From assembly GCA_937930845.1 (NCBI GenBank), contig CALHBJ010000008.1, forward strand, positions 1-64,000: a stretch of 64,000 nucleotides of DNA, written 5' to 3'. Made by a program: the position numbers and the translations under genes. Origin of the DNA: an uncultured Rhizobiaceae group bacterium. Lineage in GTDB: Bacteria > Pseudomonadota > Alphaproteobacteria > Rhizobiales > Rhizobiaceae. A model generated the notes under the pieces. The model did no database searches. It saw nothing but the letters and a program-made list of their open reading frames with translations, and had not been told where the DNA came from. Positions 1 through 8,085 of this stretch are shown here, one piece after another (position 1 is the stretch's first letter; every line of letters begins with the position of its first letter).

Positions 1-13
1 GGAACGGCAGAAC

Positions 14-1405
14 ATGACATCCATTGTAACAAACACCGGCAAGGCCAAAATCTCTGCTGCGCTTGCCAATGAAGCGCCGCTCGATATTTCCCACATCGCC
101 GTGGGTACGTCAGACCGTGTGCCCAATGGTGGCGAAACCGAGCTTGATGCGGAAATCTATCGTGATCTGATCAGCGAACAGGGAATTGTGGCCGGGACAA
201 ACAAGGCATATTTCCGCATGACTGTGCCGGAAGATGGCAACGAGCCGGGCAAGAATTATGGCCCGTGGACGGCGCAGGAATACGGTCTGTTTGATGCAGA
301 TGGAGATCTGATCGCAATTGGTAGACTGGCGCAACCCTATCCAAAATATGACCCGGCGGGTGCTGAACTCAATGCGATTGATATTCAGATTGACATCATT
401 TTTGACAATCTGGCAGCGATCAATCTCACTTACGTGCCGGAGACGAATTTGCCCTGGGCCAACCAGGCGCAATTTGATGATCCAAACACAACTGGGCGCA
501 TTCCCGAAGTGTCACAAATTCATGCTTTGGTTGATGCTGCTATTGATGCATTGGGCGATCTTGAACACCCGGATGTCGAAACTGACGAAACAATTAAAGG
601 CGATGCCCGCGACCCTGAAAACCCATTGACGGTGCGTGTCGCTACTACTGATGTGTCTGGCATTGGCACACTCGCACCAGTACCCGTAGCCGATGGCGAT
701 CCCAATGATCTTGTCACGGTTGCAGGTCTTGGCGATGCACTTGGCAGTTTGGCGTTGGAAACAGATGCAACTATTGAAGGCGATGGTTTTGACGATGCGG
801 ACCCATTGACGGTTCGTGTGGCCACCGAGCAGGTCACCGGAATTTCGAAGCTGGCCCCAGTGCCAGTTTCAGGAGGTGGTGACGATGATGTTGTAACGGT
901 CGCAGGGTTGGCAGACGCGCTGGGTGATTTGTCGAACTTGTCCCCCGTGATTATTGTACATCAGCGCAGGGCAAGCACAATCGATCCTTACGACATTCCA
1001 AGTGACGGGGCTTGGTACAAGCGACCTTACAACACTCTGCTCGCCAATCAGATACCAGGCGCAAGTGTCGATTTTGCTGACCGCACGATTACCTTACCTG
1101 CTGGTATTTATCGGGTTGGTGCTGCCACATCTGCATTCAACGCAAGCGCATACCACACGCGGATTTATGATCTGACTAATTCGGTAATGTTGGAGTTGGG
1201 CACAACGATCGACAGCAATGCTGGCGATAACGATGTGTCCGCCACATCAATGATTAACGGGCGTTTCACAATAACTGCCCCCGCGACAATCGCATTAGAA
1301 GAAGCCGTTCTTGGTGGTGGTGCAAAGAGCGGGGAAATCGATCCCGCTACAAGCCCAATCATTTTGGATGCCTACATCGTTCTTACACGGGAGAAATCGT
1401 TGTGA
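14..1405 (+). CDS. Phage tail fibre / tail-collar protein
   Basis: A 463-residue protein whose first about 140 residues match the N-terminal domain of phage tail-collar fibre proteins (the DUF3751 type), which attaches a side fibre to the baseplate. Residues 189-248 and 249-308 form two copies of a 60-residue unit, each with PLTVRVAT and LAPVPV motifs and a closing VTVAGL-DALG segment. The last about 150 residues form a beta-rich tip that probably binds the host surface. The gene ends in a GTGA overlap with the next one. Family assignment is by sequence character; the receptor is unknown. Confidence 0.75.
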   Translation: MTSIVTNTGKAKISAALANEAPLDISHIAVGTSDRVPNGGETELDAEIYRDLISEQGIVAGTNKAYFRMTVPEDGNEPGKNYGPWTAQEYGLFDADGDLIAIGRLAQPYPKYDPAGAELNAIDIQIDIIFDNLAAINLTYVPETNLPWANQAQFDDPNTTGRIPEVSQIHALVDAAIDALGDLEHPDVETDETIKGDARDPENPLTVRVATTDVSGIGTLAPVPVADGDPNDLVTVAGLGDALGSLALETDATIEGDGFDDADPLTVRVATEQVTGISKLAPVPVSGGGDDDVVTVAGLADALGDLSNLSPVIIVHQRRASTIDPYDIPSDGAWYKRPYNTLLANQIPGASVDFADRTITLPAGIYRVGAATSAFNASAYHTRIYDLTNSVMLELGTTIDSNAGDNDVSATSMINGRFTITAPATIALEEAVLGGGAKSGEIDPATSPIILDAYIVLTREKSL

Positions 1406-1989
1406 ACCTTTTTGCTGTTGATAATGGTCGCGTTGCTTACATTTTGAATGACCGGAAACTTGATGAACTCGCCGATGACGAGCGCGGCGGTTTGAATTGG
1501 CTCGAAACCGATGAGCCGGTAGAAATTGGCATGACGTTTAATGCGGGCGCGTTGGGTGACGCCGCCACGTCCGGGGAACAAATTGCTCTTATTAAGCGCG
1601 CCTGTATCAAAGTGTTTGACCGGTGGGTTGAGGGTGCGCGCCGCCGAGTGGCGGGTACCGGCGATTTTGCCAAAATGAGTGTCTACAATCAGCGGGCAGT
1701 TTATGCACGTGAAATTGTCACAGGGGCAGCCACAGACAAACAGATTGAAACAGCCAAGCGTGAGGCTGTGCGCCTTGGGCTGGCGGCAACAATCGCCGAT
1801 GCAGACGCCGCAGTAATGGCGGCAATCTGGATCGAAAAAGACGAAGCACTTGGCGTGGCCGCAGCTGAATTAGACCAACGCCGTGACGATGCAATCGCGG
1901 CTATCGACGGTGCTGCAAATGCTGACGCTGTCAAACAAGAACTGCTTGATCAGATCAGTGCGGGCGATGCGTGGGTAGACGCACTATGA
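1402..1989 (+). CDS. Phage protein following the tail fibre, unknown function
   Basis: A 195-residue protein starting at a GTG that overlaps the fibre stop codon (GTGA), so the two are probably translationally coupled. The C-terminal third is alanine-rich and helical, with heptad-like spacing that suggests a coiled coil. Its position directly after a tail fibre gene is where fibre-assembly chaperones usually lie, so a chaperone role is plausible but only inferred from context. No catalytic motif was seen. Confidence 0.6.
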   Translation: MNLFAVDNGRVAYILNDRKLDELADDERGGLNWLETDEPVEIGMTFNAGALGDAATSGEQIALIKRACIKVFDRWVEGARRRVAGTGDFAKMSVYNQRAVYAREIVTGAATDKQIETAKREAVRLGLAATIADADAAVMAAIWIEKDEALGVAAAELDQRRDDAIAAIDGAANADAVKQELLDQISAGDAWVDAL

Positions 1990-2486
1990 CTATTGCGCTT
2001 GCTTTTTACAAAGGGCGCGGCAACTGGATTGATCGCGTCATTCGATTGGTGACCAGGTCACAATATTCCCATGTGGAATACGTGCCGGATTACTGGGCAG
2101 CGGGTATGGCAGCGGGTGTCGGCCAGACATGCTATTCGTCCAGTTCACGAGACGGTGGTGTGCGCAGCAAAGCTATTGATCTGCATTCCGGCAATTGGGA
2201 AGTCGTTCCCGTGCCGTGGGTAAAGACAGACGCCACCCGAATGTTCGTACAGCTTGCCGGTGCCAAATACGATTATCTAGGTGTTTTGTTTTCGCAGTTT
2301 TTTACATTCCGCAGGCAGTCAAGCAGTCGGTGGTTTTGTTCTGAAATCTGTGCAGCAGCGCTCAATCTTGAAGCGCCGGAAACACATTCACCCGGCAGTC
2401 TATTTCTCACAATACAGCAGTCCAACCGGCTGTTTGGTGAAGCCTATAATCGCGGTTGGCAGGATGCGGAAAGGGCCGAATACTGA
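1986..2486 (+). CDS. Permuted papain-like (NlpC/P60-related, YiiX type) hydrolase
   Basis: The protein is 166 residues from the ATG at 1986, which overlaps the previous stop (ATGA). A histidine in the motif SHVEY comes before the nucleophilic cysteine in WFCSE. That His-before-Cys order is characteristic of the permuted papain fold (YaeF/YiiX, C92 type). Such enzymes act on amide or acyl bonds and are common in phage tail regions, where they may help cross or remodel peptidoglycan. No signal peptide is visible. The substrate is inferred only. Confidence 0.7.
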   Translation: MTIALAFYKGRGNWIDRVIRLVTRSQYSHVEYVPDYWAAGMAAGVGQTCYSSSSRDGGVRSKAIDLHSGNWEVVPVPWVKTDATRMFVQLAGAKYDYLGVLFSQFFTFRRQSSSRWFCSEICAAALNLEAPETHSPGSLFLTIQQSNRLFGEAYNRGWQDAERAEY

Positions 2487-2662
2487 TGTCTGATACCGCA
2501 CCAGTCATCCGCCCCAGACTGAACCTGACCGCCCGTAAACTGGTCTTAGAACACGCCGAATATGAACGTGAGTTTGGCGATCCTTCGCTGGCCACCGCAC
2601 TTGAAACCTTGCTTGATTGGCACGACGCTGACCACACAAATGGCGATGAGGTACCGGCATGA
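2486..2662 (+). CDS. Small phage protein, unknown
   Basis: A short acidic helical protein of about 58 residues. The start at 2486 overlaps the upstream stop (TGATG), and its own stop overlaps the next start, so it is part of a translationally coupled string. This start is preferred over an upstream in-frame one because the coupling fixes it. No family is recognised. Confidence 0.55.
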   Translation: MSDTAPVIRPRLNLTARKLVLEHAEYEREFGDPSLATALETLLDWHDADHTNGDEVPA

Positions 2663-2937
2663 CCAACGATGCGATATCACCGCCTCTAGGCACGGCTGAA
2701 ACGGGTGCGAAAGAACAGACAATCCAACTGCCCGATGGGCGCATCGGCGGCACGGCTCTGGTCGATATGGCGATCGGTGATGACGGCTGGACGCTGGCCC
2801 TGTTCAACCGTTCCACCTGGCTTGGTCGGGGTGAAGATGATGAACCCTATACCGGCGATGGGGACGTCTTTTTGGTCAGGAAGGATGGTGCGCGTTTTAC
2901 GGTCTATCAGACCGTTGCCACCATGCTGGAAAACTAA
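2659..2937 (+). CDS. Small phage protein, unknown
   Basis: A 92-residue protein starting in an ATGA overlap with the preceding gene. The composition is mixed and soluble, with a beta-rich middle (GGTALVDMAIGDDGWTLALF). No transmembrane segment or motif is seen. Its TAA stop is followed in the same frame, after only two codons, by another ATG-initiated small ORF, so the pair could be one ancestral gene split by a nonsense change. No family is recognised. Confidence 0.55.
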   Translation: MTNDAISPPLGTAETGAKEQTIQLPDGRIGGTALVDMAIGDDGWTLALFNRSTWLGRGEDDEPYTGDGDVFLVRKDGARFTVYQTVATMLEN

Positions 2938-2943
2938 CCTGAT

Positions 2944-3096
2944 ATGCCTTCAACCTCGCCAAATCCGACGATAGCCGATTCCGGTACCATCAAGATTGAC
3001 GGTGCTTCAGAACTGCCATCGAGCACCACCGGTAGCGGCGATGACTGCCGGTGTGTATCGTCGGAGTTGACGTTGTCGGCCGTTTTCAAATCATGA
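2944..3096 (+). CDS. Very small phage ORF coupled to the methylase
   Basis: A 50-codon ORF that begins six bases after the preceding stop and ends in an ATGA overlap with the methylase start at 3093. It is Ser/Thr/Pro-rich at the N-terminus and carries two cysteines (DCRC). The coupling at its 3' end matches the organisation of the neighbours and is the main reason to believe it. It lies in the same frame as the preceding gene and could be the separated C-terminal part of that protein. No homologue is recognised. Confidence 0.4.
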   Translation: MPSTSPNPTIADSGTIKIDGASELPSSTTGSGDDCRCVSSELTLSAVFKS

Positions 3097-3911
3097 CCTA
3101 TCCGGGCGGCAAAAATGGTGCTGGTGTCTATCAGCGCATCATCAGCCACATGCCGCCCCACGCGGTCTATATCGAAGCCTTTCTGGGGTCAGGTGCGATC
3201 ATCCGCAACAAGCGTCCAGCGGGACGCAATATCGGCATTGACCCCAGCCAAAAGGCAATAGACCTTTGCCGTGAACTGGCGGGTGATCGCACTGATATCG
3301 AATATGTATCGGGCGATGCGCTTTGGTTTCTGTCGACCACGGCAACGGACGTGTTGGGTGAAGAAACGCTGATTTATTGCGATCCGCCATATATGATGGA
3401 AACCCGCAAGGGTGGAGACTTGTACGATCATGAATTGACGGACAGCGATCATATTGACCTGTTAATCCGTCTGAATGAGCTTCCCTGCATGATTATGCTG
3501 TCTGGGTATCGGTCAACGATCTACGACCACGCCCTGAAGGACTGGCATCGGATCGACTACATGGCCCAGACCCGCCAAGGGCAGGTTGAAGAATGCCTTT
3601 GGATGAACTTCGCACCACCCGTCGCCCTTCACGACTATGGCCACTTGGGTAACGATTATCGCGATCGCGAGCGCATCAAACGCAAGAAGGCCCGCTGGAC
3701 AGCAAAGATCAAGGCCATGGATCGGTTAGAGCGATTGGCTATCATGGAAGCGCTGACAACCGCCCAAGACGCTGATATGGTCGTTCGAGAACGAAAGGAC
3801 ACCAGACCCGATGAAGAGCATTCTAAGAGCCGTCCTGACCGTGTTATCAGCCTCAATCATGTTCGTCAGCCCGGCATCGAGCGCGGTCGATCTGGAACCA
3901 TGGCAGGGTAA
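3093..3911 (+). CDS. D12-class DNA adenine methylase (phage Dam-like)
   Basis: An N6-adenine methyltransferase of the D12/Dam class, 272 residues from the ATG at 3093. It has the N-terminal YPGGK motif, a SAM-binding segment (EAFLGSGAI) and the catalytic DPPY motif in CDPPYM. A codon-coupled start (ATGA) with the preceding small ORF fixes the N-terminus. In prophages such enzymes typically protect phage DNA from host restriction or alter regulation; no cognate nuclease is present, so it looks like an orphan methylase. The charged C-terminal tail overlaps the next gene by about 100 bases. The recognition site cannot be told from sequence. Confidence 0.85.
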   Translation: MTYPGGKNGAGVYQRIISHMPPHAVYIEAFLGSGAIIRNKRPAGRNIGIDPSQKAIDLCRELAGDRTDIEYVSGDALWFLSTTATDVLGEETLIYCDPPYMMETRKGGDLYDHELTDSDHIDLLIRLNELPCMIMLSGYRSTIYDHALKDWHRIDYMAQTRQGQVEECLWMNFAPPVALHDYGHLGNDYRDRERIKRKKARWTAKIKAMDRLERLAIMEALTTAQDADMVVRERKDTRPDEEHSKSRPDRVISLNHVRQPGIERGRSGTMAG

Positions 3912-4152
3912 GCTGGTTGAACTGGCAAAGGCCGAACCCAAGATCAGCGAAGCGACATGGTCGAATGATGATAGTTTCTGGGTGTTGGTCGACGACGATG
4001 GGTCCAGCCGTGACGGCTATGCCGAATATGTGTGTATCTTGGCCAACGATGCTGGAAGGCCTGATGGCCGTTTTGTGGCGGTGACGGTCTGGGATCGAGC
4101 CAGCGCGTCGACAAGCAACCCCAAGCAACTGGGCAAAGCATATTGCAGCTGA
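3811..4152 (+). CDS. Small secreted protein, phage cargo
   Basis: A 113-residue protein with a clear Sec signal peptide (short basic start, hydrophobic core, PASSA cleavage region around residues 21-25). The mature part has two cysteines near the end that could form a disulfide. It overlaps the 3' end of the methylase by about 100 bases in another frame, unusual but consistent with the compact phage region. Candidates include a periplasmic lysis helper or a lysogenic-conversion factor; neither is supported by a motif. Confidence 0.55.
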   Translation: MKSILRAVLTVLSASIMFVSPASSAVDLEPWQGKLVELAKAEPKISEATWSNDDSFWVLVDDDGSSRDGYAEYVCILANDAGRPDGRFVAVTVWDRASASTSNPKQLGKAYCS

Positions 4153-4352
4153 AGGGACCATTCCGCATCAAACGCCACGAAGAATGCATTCAGATCATTG
4201 GTAGAGACGGCAGACCGATTGCCTATCTGTATTATGAAGACGAAGCCGGGCGGCGAGAGAGGCTAAAGAGACTGACGTCAGAAGAAGCCATCGAAGCCGC
4301 CAAGATAGTCGCTAGGGCGCTAACCGACGCCGAAACCTCAAGTCCAAAATAA
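4143..4352 (+). CDS. Small conserved hypothetical protein
   Basis: A 69-residue protein that probably starts at TTG 4143, overlapping the upstream stop by ten bases. It resembles short hypothetical proteins frequent in Rhizobiales, with a motif of the type IQIIGRDGRPIAYLYYEDE and a helical C-terminus. It is the last protein gene before the tRNA and may belong either to the prophage or to the flanking chromosome. Function is unknown. Confidence 0.5.
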   Translation: MQLKGPFRIKRHEECIQIIGRDGRPIAYLYYEDEAGRRERLKRLTSEEAIEAAKIVARALTDAETSSPK

Positions 4353-4449
4353 ATTCTGTCCAAAAGAAAGCGCCGAACCGTCCAAAAGCCAGCGCCGCGC
4401 CACAAAAAATTGGTCATTGGCATTTCAAAACGCGTGAAATGGCACAGCC

Positions 4450-4471
4450 TGGTTGCTAATTGGTTGCTAAC
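4450..4471. repeat. Two-copy 11-bp direct repeat at the prophage edge
   Basis: The unit TGGTTGCTAA plus one base occurs twice head to tail in the gap between the last phage-side gene and the tRNA 3' end. Direct repeats at this position are what integrase arm-type sites look like, but this is inference only. Confidence 0.45.
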
Positions 4472-4532
4472 CAGCTCCTCACATGAGCTTGCAGCAAGAA
4501 TTCGGAAAATTTTCAATAAAATCAATTAATTA

Positions 4533-4609
4533 TGGTAGCGGGAGAGGGACTTGAACCCCCGACACGCGGATTATGATTCCGCTGCTCTAACCAGCTGAGC
4601 TACCCCGCC
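4533..4609 (-). tRNA. tRNA-Met (CAT), elongator type
   Basis: A 77-base cloverleaf on the minus strand with a 7-bp acceptor, a D-arm starting GCTC, an anticodon stem GCGGA/TCCGC with loop ATCATAA (anticodon CAT), a T-arm with TTCAAGT and an encoded CCA end. It lacks the run of G-C pairs in the anticodon stem typical of initiator tRNA. It reads best as elongator Met; tRNA-Ile2 (lysidine-modified CAT) is the alternative. Its 3' end faces the prophage. Confidence 0.93.
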
Positions 4610-4736
4610 ACAGGGTTTTGATCTTTAGGAAAACGCAGATTGCGGTTCCTGGATCTGGCATTGTCTTGCGCGAAATTTCCGCGGCTGTTTTGCCGTTAAT
4701 GCCACTTTGCCATTCGGGTTGAAAGCGACCGCGCCG

Positions 4737-4765
4737 GTATAAAAGTGTGTACCCCACAGTGTCAA
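4737..4765 (-). promoter_or_regulatory. Sigma-70-type promoter upstream of tRNA-Met
   Basis: On the minus strand there is a consensus -35 TTGACA (4765-4760), then 17 bases, then TTATAC (4742-4737) as -10. It points at the tRNA gene about 120 bases downstream. The gap between tRNA and mnmA otherwise shows nothing notable. Confidence 0.55.
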
Positions 4766-4819
4766 CACAATACCGCGCGTTGATCCATTTTACAGGCGAC
4801 AATTCCTGACCTTGTCGCC

Positions 4820-6010
4820 TCAAACAGAAAGCGGTTGTGTCTCACGCCCATCCGTTGATGCATTGACTTCGAAATCACGCTCCGCCCGCTTGATCCAGCC
4901 ACCGCCCAGCACCCGGCAGCGCGGCTCGTCATTTTCGTAAAATACACAGGCCTGGCCCGGTGCAATACCATCTTCTCCATCCACCAGGGTAATCACCACT
5001 TCGCCTTCTTCCAACGCCAGCCTGGCGGGCCGCGGGGGGCGCGTGGAGCGCACACGCACAAACACGTCCATCGCCGTTGCGGCCTGTTCGTGCAGCGATG
5101 CATCGCCAAGCCAGTTGACATCCCTAAGGGCGATACGTCGGGTTGCCAGGGCTTCGCGGGGACCAACGATCACCTGGGCGCTGGCGGCTTTAAGATCGAC
5201 CACATAAAGCGGATCGCCGGTGGCGACACCAATACCCCTGCGCTGGCCAATGGTGTAATGAATAACGCCCTCGTGACGGCCCAATACGCGGCCATCAATG
5301 TGGACAATCTCCCCCGCCTGCCCTGCCTCAGGCTTCAGCTTGGCGATGATGTCGGCATATTTGCCCTGGGGCACGAAACAGATGTCTTGGCTGTCGGATT
5401 TGGTGGCCACAGAGAGCTGCATTTCTTCCGCCATGGCCCGGGTTTCGCTTTTGGGAATTTCGCCCAGGGGAAAGCGCAGGAAATCCAATTGCTCCTGGGT
5501 GGTGGCAAACAGGAAATAGCTCTGGTCCTTTGAGGCGTCGACGGGGCGGAACAGGGCACGGTGGCCATCGCCCCGGTCACGGCTGACAATATAGTGGCCG
5601 GTTGCCAGGCAATCGGCACCCAGTTCTCTGGCCGTGGTCAACATATCAGAAAATTTCACTGTCTGATTGCAGGCAACGCACGGGATGGGCGTTTCGCCCT
5701 CAATATAGCTCTGGGCAAACGGATTGATCACCTGTTCGCGAAAGCGCTCTTCATAGTCCAGCACATAATGGGGAAAACCCATCTGTTCAGACACGCGCCT
5801 TGCGTCATGTATATCCTGACCGGCACAACAGGCGCCCTTGCGCTGAACTGCTGCGCCATGATCGTAAAGCTGAAGGGTCATGCCGACCACATCATAGCCT
5901 TCGCGTTTCAACAGGCACGCCACGACAGAGGAATCCACGCCGCCCGACATTGCTACAACAACGCGCGTATCAGCGGGTGATTTATCGAAGCCGAGCGAAT
6001 TCAGCGCCAT
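4820..6010 (-). CDS. mnmA: tRNA-specific 2-thiouridylase MnmA
   Basis: Catalyses ATP-dependent 2-thiolation of wobble uridine 34 in tRNAs for Lys, Glu and Gln in the cytoplasm, taking sulfur from a relay protein. The 396-residue length is normal. It shows the PP-loop SGGVDSS (residues 22-28) and both catalytic cysteines, one in the PCVACN motif and one in SQDICF. A C-terminal beta-barrel region follows. It is a single gene next to tRNA-Met and is unrelated to the prophage. Confidence 0.97.
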   Translation of the reverse strand: MALNSLGFDKSPADTRVVVAMSGGVDSSVVACLLKREGYDVVGMTLQLYDHGAAVQRKGACCAGQDIHDARRVSEQMGFPHYVLDYEERFREQVINPFAQSYIEGETPIPCVACNQTVKFSDMLTTARELGADCLATGHYIVSRDRGDGHRALFRPVDASKDQSYFLFATTQEQLDFLRFPLGEIPKSETRAMAEEMQLSVATKSDSQDICFVPQGKYADIIAKLKPEAGQAGEIVHIDGRVLGRHEGVIHYTIGQRRGIGVATGDPLYVVDLKAASAQVIVGPREALATRRIALRDVNWLGDASLHEQAATAMDVFVRVRSTRPPRPARLALEEGEVVITLVDGEDGIAPGQACVFYENDEPRCRVLGGGWIKRAERDFEVNASTDGRETQPLSV

Positions 6011-6130
6011 GGGTCAGGGTATCCATTTAAAAAACTAATGTTGGATCAGGCAAAAGCCCGCCTGCCTTGCCATATGGAGCGCAAGGCATCAAGCACAAGG
6101 GGGATCAAAGCCACAATGTCAAAAGCGCGC

Positions 6131-7366
6131 TCAAACGCGCACCTTGGCCGACGATTGCAGCACTTGCGATACCAACAAAGTGGTCACGGCGACCAGCGCC
6201 AGGCAGATGAGCAATAATTTATAGGCATCCATGGGTATGAAAGAAACGGCAAGGGAGGCCAGCGAGCCGGTTAAGAGTTGGGCAGTGCCCAGCAATGCAG
6301 ATGCCATGCCGGCGGTCTGCCCAAGCGGTTCCAGCACCACAGCGGTGCCCAGGCTGAGCATGGACCCGATACAGGCAAAGTACAGCACGAATACCATCAA
6401 CAAAATGGGGAAATTTCGCGATTGTAACGCCAATATCGCGATGAGGGCACACGCACAAATCCCAAATCCAAAGGACACATATCGCGACATTTCTATCGCA
6501 CTGCGATGGACCACCAATTGGCGGCTGATCACACCGCCTAGAAAATAACCCACGGACACAGTGGCGAAAACAAATGCGTAAGTGAGTTCGCTCATTTTGA
6601 AGCCCACCACAAACACCTTGGAAGAGATGGTGACGAAGATAATGAGGCCGGTAAATGACAGCCCGACCAAGATGGTGCCGATCAGGCTTTGGCGGCTTTT
6701 GAAGAAACTGGCACCGCCTTGTCGTAGCCGTTGCATCATTGCTGTTGGCTGTGAAGCGGGACGGGTTTCCACAACATAGACCCATGTGAGTGCAACACCG
6801 ATGAAGCCAAACGCAGCCGACAATAGGAACGGACCGCGCCAGCCGGCTTGAGCCAGCATGATTGCACCGGCAATTGGTGCCACAAGCATGACGATGCCCA
6901 GTGTGCTGGTGAGCAATGAGAACAGGCGGGTCGCCTGGGGCCCTTGCGTAATATCACGCGCCACGGCCCGGGAAACCACTGCGCCGCAAGCGCCAAAAAC
7001 GCCCTGTAGAAATCGGCTGACCAGCAGCATGTCCACCGATGTGCTGAAGGAAGCTATGATGCCGGCAGCGACAAACAGGCTCATGCCGACCAAAGCTGTT
7101 GGACGGCGGCCAAATGCATCTGCGCAAAAGCCCATGGGTATCTGGCCCAGCCCGTAGCCGAGAATATAAAGACCCACGGTCAATTGCACCACATCCATTG
7201 GCGCGTTGAAGAATTGGGCCGTGGACGGGAGTGCCGGTATGGAGCCGTCGATGGCAAAGGCTGTTGCCCCCATCAGGAATGCGAGCGCTGCGACCACGGA
7301 AACCGATGGCTTTAATGCTTGCGCTGGAGGTTCCGGAGGCTGTTTGGATGTGGAGGCTGATGTCAC
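6131..7366 (-). CDS. MFS drug exporter, Bcr/CflA type
   Basis: A 411-residue inner-membrane protein with 12 predicted hydrophobic segments. It carries the DHA1 (12-helix drug:proton antiporter) features: an early helix with ALAFLMGATAFAIDGSIPALP, and the loop 2-3 motif GFCADAFGRRP. The Bcr/CflA subfamily exports drugs such as bicyclomycin, or small metabolites. The start is a GTG. No regulator sits next to it, and the substrate cannot be told from sequence. Confidence 0.85.
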   Translation of the reverse strand: MTSASTSKQPPEPPAQALKPSVSVVAALAFLMGATAFAIDGSIPALPSTAQFFNAPMDVVQLTVGLYILGYGLGQIPMGFCADAFGRRPTALVGMSLFVAAGIIASFSTSVDMLLVSRFLQGVFGACGAVVSRAVARDITQGPQATRLFSLLTSTLGIVMLVAPIAGAIMLAQAGWRGPFLLSAAFGFIGVALTWVYVVETRPASQPTAMMQRLRQGGASFFKSRQSLIGTILVGLSFTGLIIFVTISSKVFVVGFKMSELTYAFVFATVSVGYFLGGVISRQLVVHRSAIEMSRYVSFGFGICACALIAILALQSRNFPILLMVFVLYFACIGSMLSLGTAVVLEPLGQTAGMASALLGTAQLLTGSLASLAVSFIPMDAYKLLLICLALVAVTTLLVSQVLQSSAKVRV

Positions 7367-7537
7367 TGGCTAAAGATCAACATTACGGCTCACAACCCTG
7401 TTGCGTTTTGGAACGAAGCGATACGCTTCAGTCAGGCCACCAGGCACAGTTAACTGGGATGCCGATTGCACGTTTTGAATTCCTTCTTTGGTGGCGATGA
7501 TAGGAATTTTCAAGAGTATATCACTTTGGGAGGTGCC

Positions 7538-7768
7538 ATGGAAAACGCTCAGACCGACTATTGCTATATGCCAGGTTTCGGCAAGGCACCCCAAAGACCG
7601 CCGATGGGGCTGTATGGCGAACAGCTTTCCAGTATTATGGCGTTTATGTTTGAGACAAGCTACGCGCAAAACCCAACAGGTTTTGCATCAAATCTGGATA
7701 TGGTCGACACCGCCTATCCAGACGACTGTAGCGGTTTGAAGCGGAGGTTCAAGCGGTCGAAAACCTAA
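7538..7768 (+). pseudogene. Short ORF resembling the N-terminus of homogentisate 1,2-dioxygenase
   Basis: The ORF of 76 codons has a good Shine-Dalgarno (GGGAGG, about 4-7 bases before ATG). Residues 8-30 read as YMPGFG followed by PQRP, GLY and EQLS, closely matching the start of homogentisate dioxygenase. The normal segment of about 16-20 residues between YMPGFGN and PQRP is missing, and similarity ends soon after EQLS. No remainder of the roughly 430-residue enzyme is found nearby. It is most likely a decayed fragment; a short functional peptide cannot be excluded. Confidence 0.4.
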
Positions 7769-7770
7769 AG

Positions 7771-8085
7771 TCAAAACCGTTCGGCGCGAATGACTTCCAC
7801 ATTCGATACGGTGATCATCAATCCAAATTCATCGAGAAGCGGGATCAGGGTTTCAAGAAATTGATCTGACAAGTCCTCATCCACGATGCTGGAAAACAGA
7901 AATTTTGTTCCCGCACCTCCGGTGACCTGATCGTCATGCCACCGCCCCCGCCCGCCATCACCACCCAGGGTTGGGTACAGGGTGTAACCGGATACGCCCG
8001 CTTCCCTGGCAATTCTGCGAACCCGTTTGAGCAATGGACCATCGAACAGGATTTCGATCTTTTTGCGTTTGGTTGTCACGACCAT
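7771..8085 (-). CDS. sbtB: PII-like regulator of bicarbonate transporter (SbtB type)
   Basis: A 104-residue protein with the ferredoxin-like pattern of PII-like proteins: a beta strand (KIEILFDGPLL), a helix, a loop (residues about 36-60, rich in glycine, with GGDGGRGRW), and a C-terminal strand TVSNVEVIRAERF. In cyanobacteria SbtB binds adenyl nucleotides including cAMP and controls SbtA. It overlaps the end of sbtA by ten bases, so co-expression is certain. The assignment depends mainly on the sbtA neighbour plus fold pattern. Confidence 0.75.
   Translation of the reverse strand: MVVTTKRKKIEILFDGPLLKRVRRIAREAGVSGYTLYPTLGGDGGRGRWHDDQVTGGAGTKFLFSSIVDEDLSDQFLETLIPLLDEFGLMITVSNVEVIRAERF

Larger units (their letters stand above)
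1..4532. mobile_element. Right end of a prophage (partial)
   Basis: A run of same-strand, mostly overlapping genes includes a tail fibre, a permuted papain-like hydrolase, several small orphans and a D12-class DNA adenine methylase. This is the usual content of a phage late tail region plus cargo. The block stops just before the 3' end of a tRNA-Met gene, which is a common integration site. No integrase or structural head gene is visible, so the element extends left of the window. The exact right boundary is inferred, since the partner attachment copy lies outside. It may be an intact prophage or a remnant. Confidence 0.75.

Noticed and set aside
5090-5533. Plus-strand ORF of 147 codons inside mnmA
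   Set aside because: It is fully antisense to a clear MnmA with all catalytic residues; no RBS and no family likeness.
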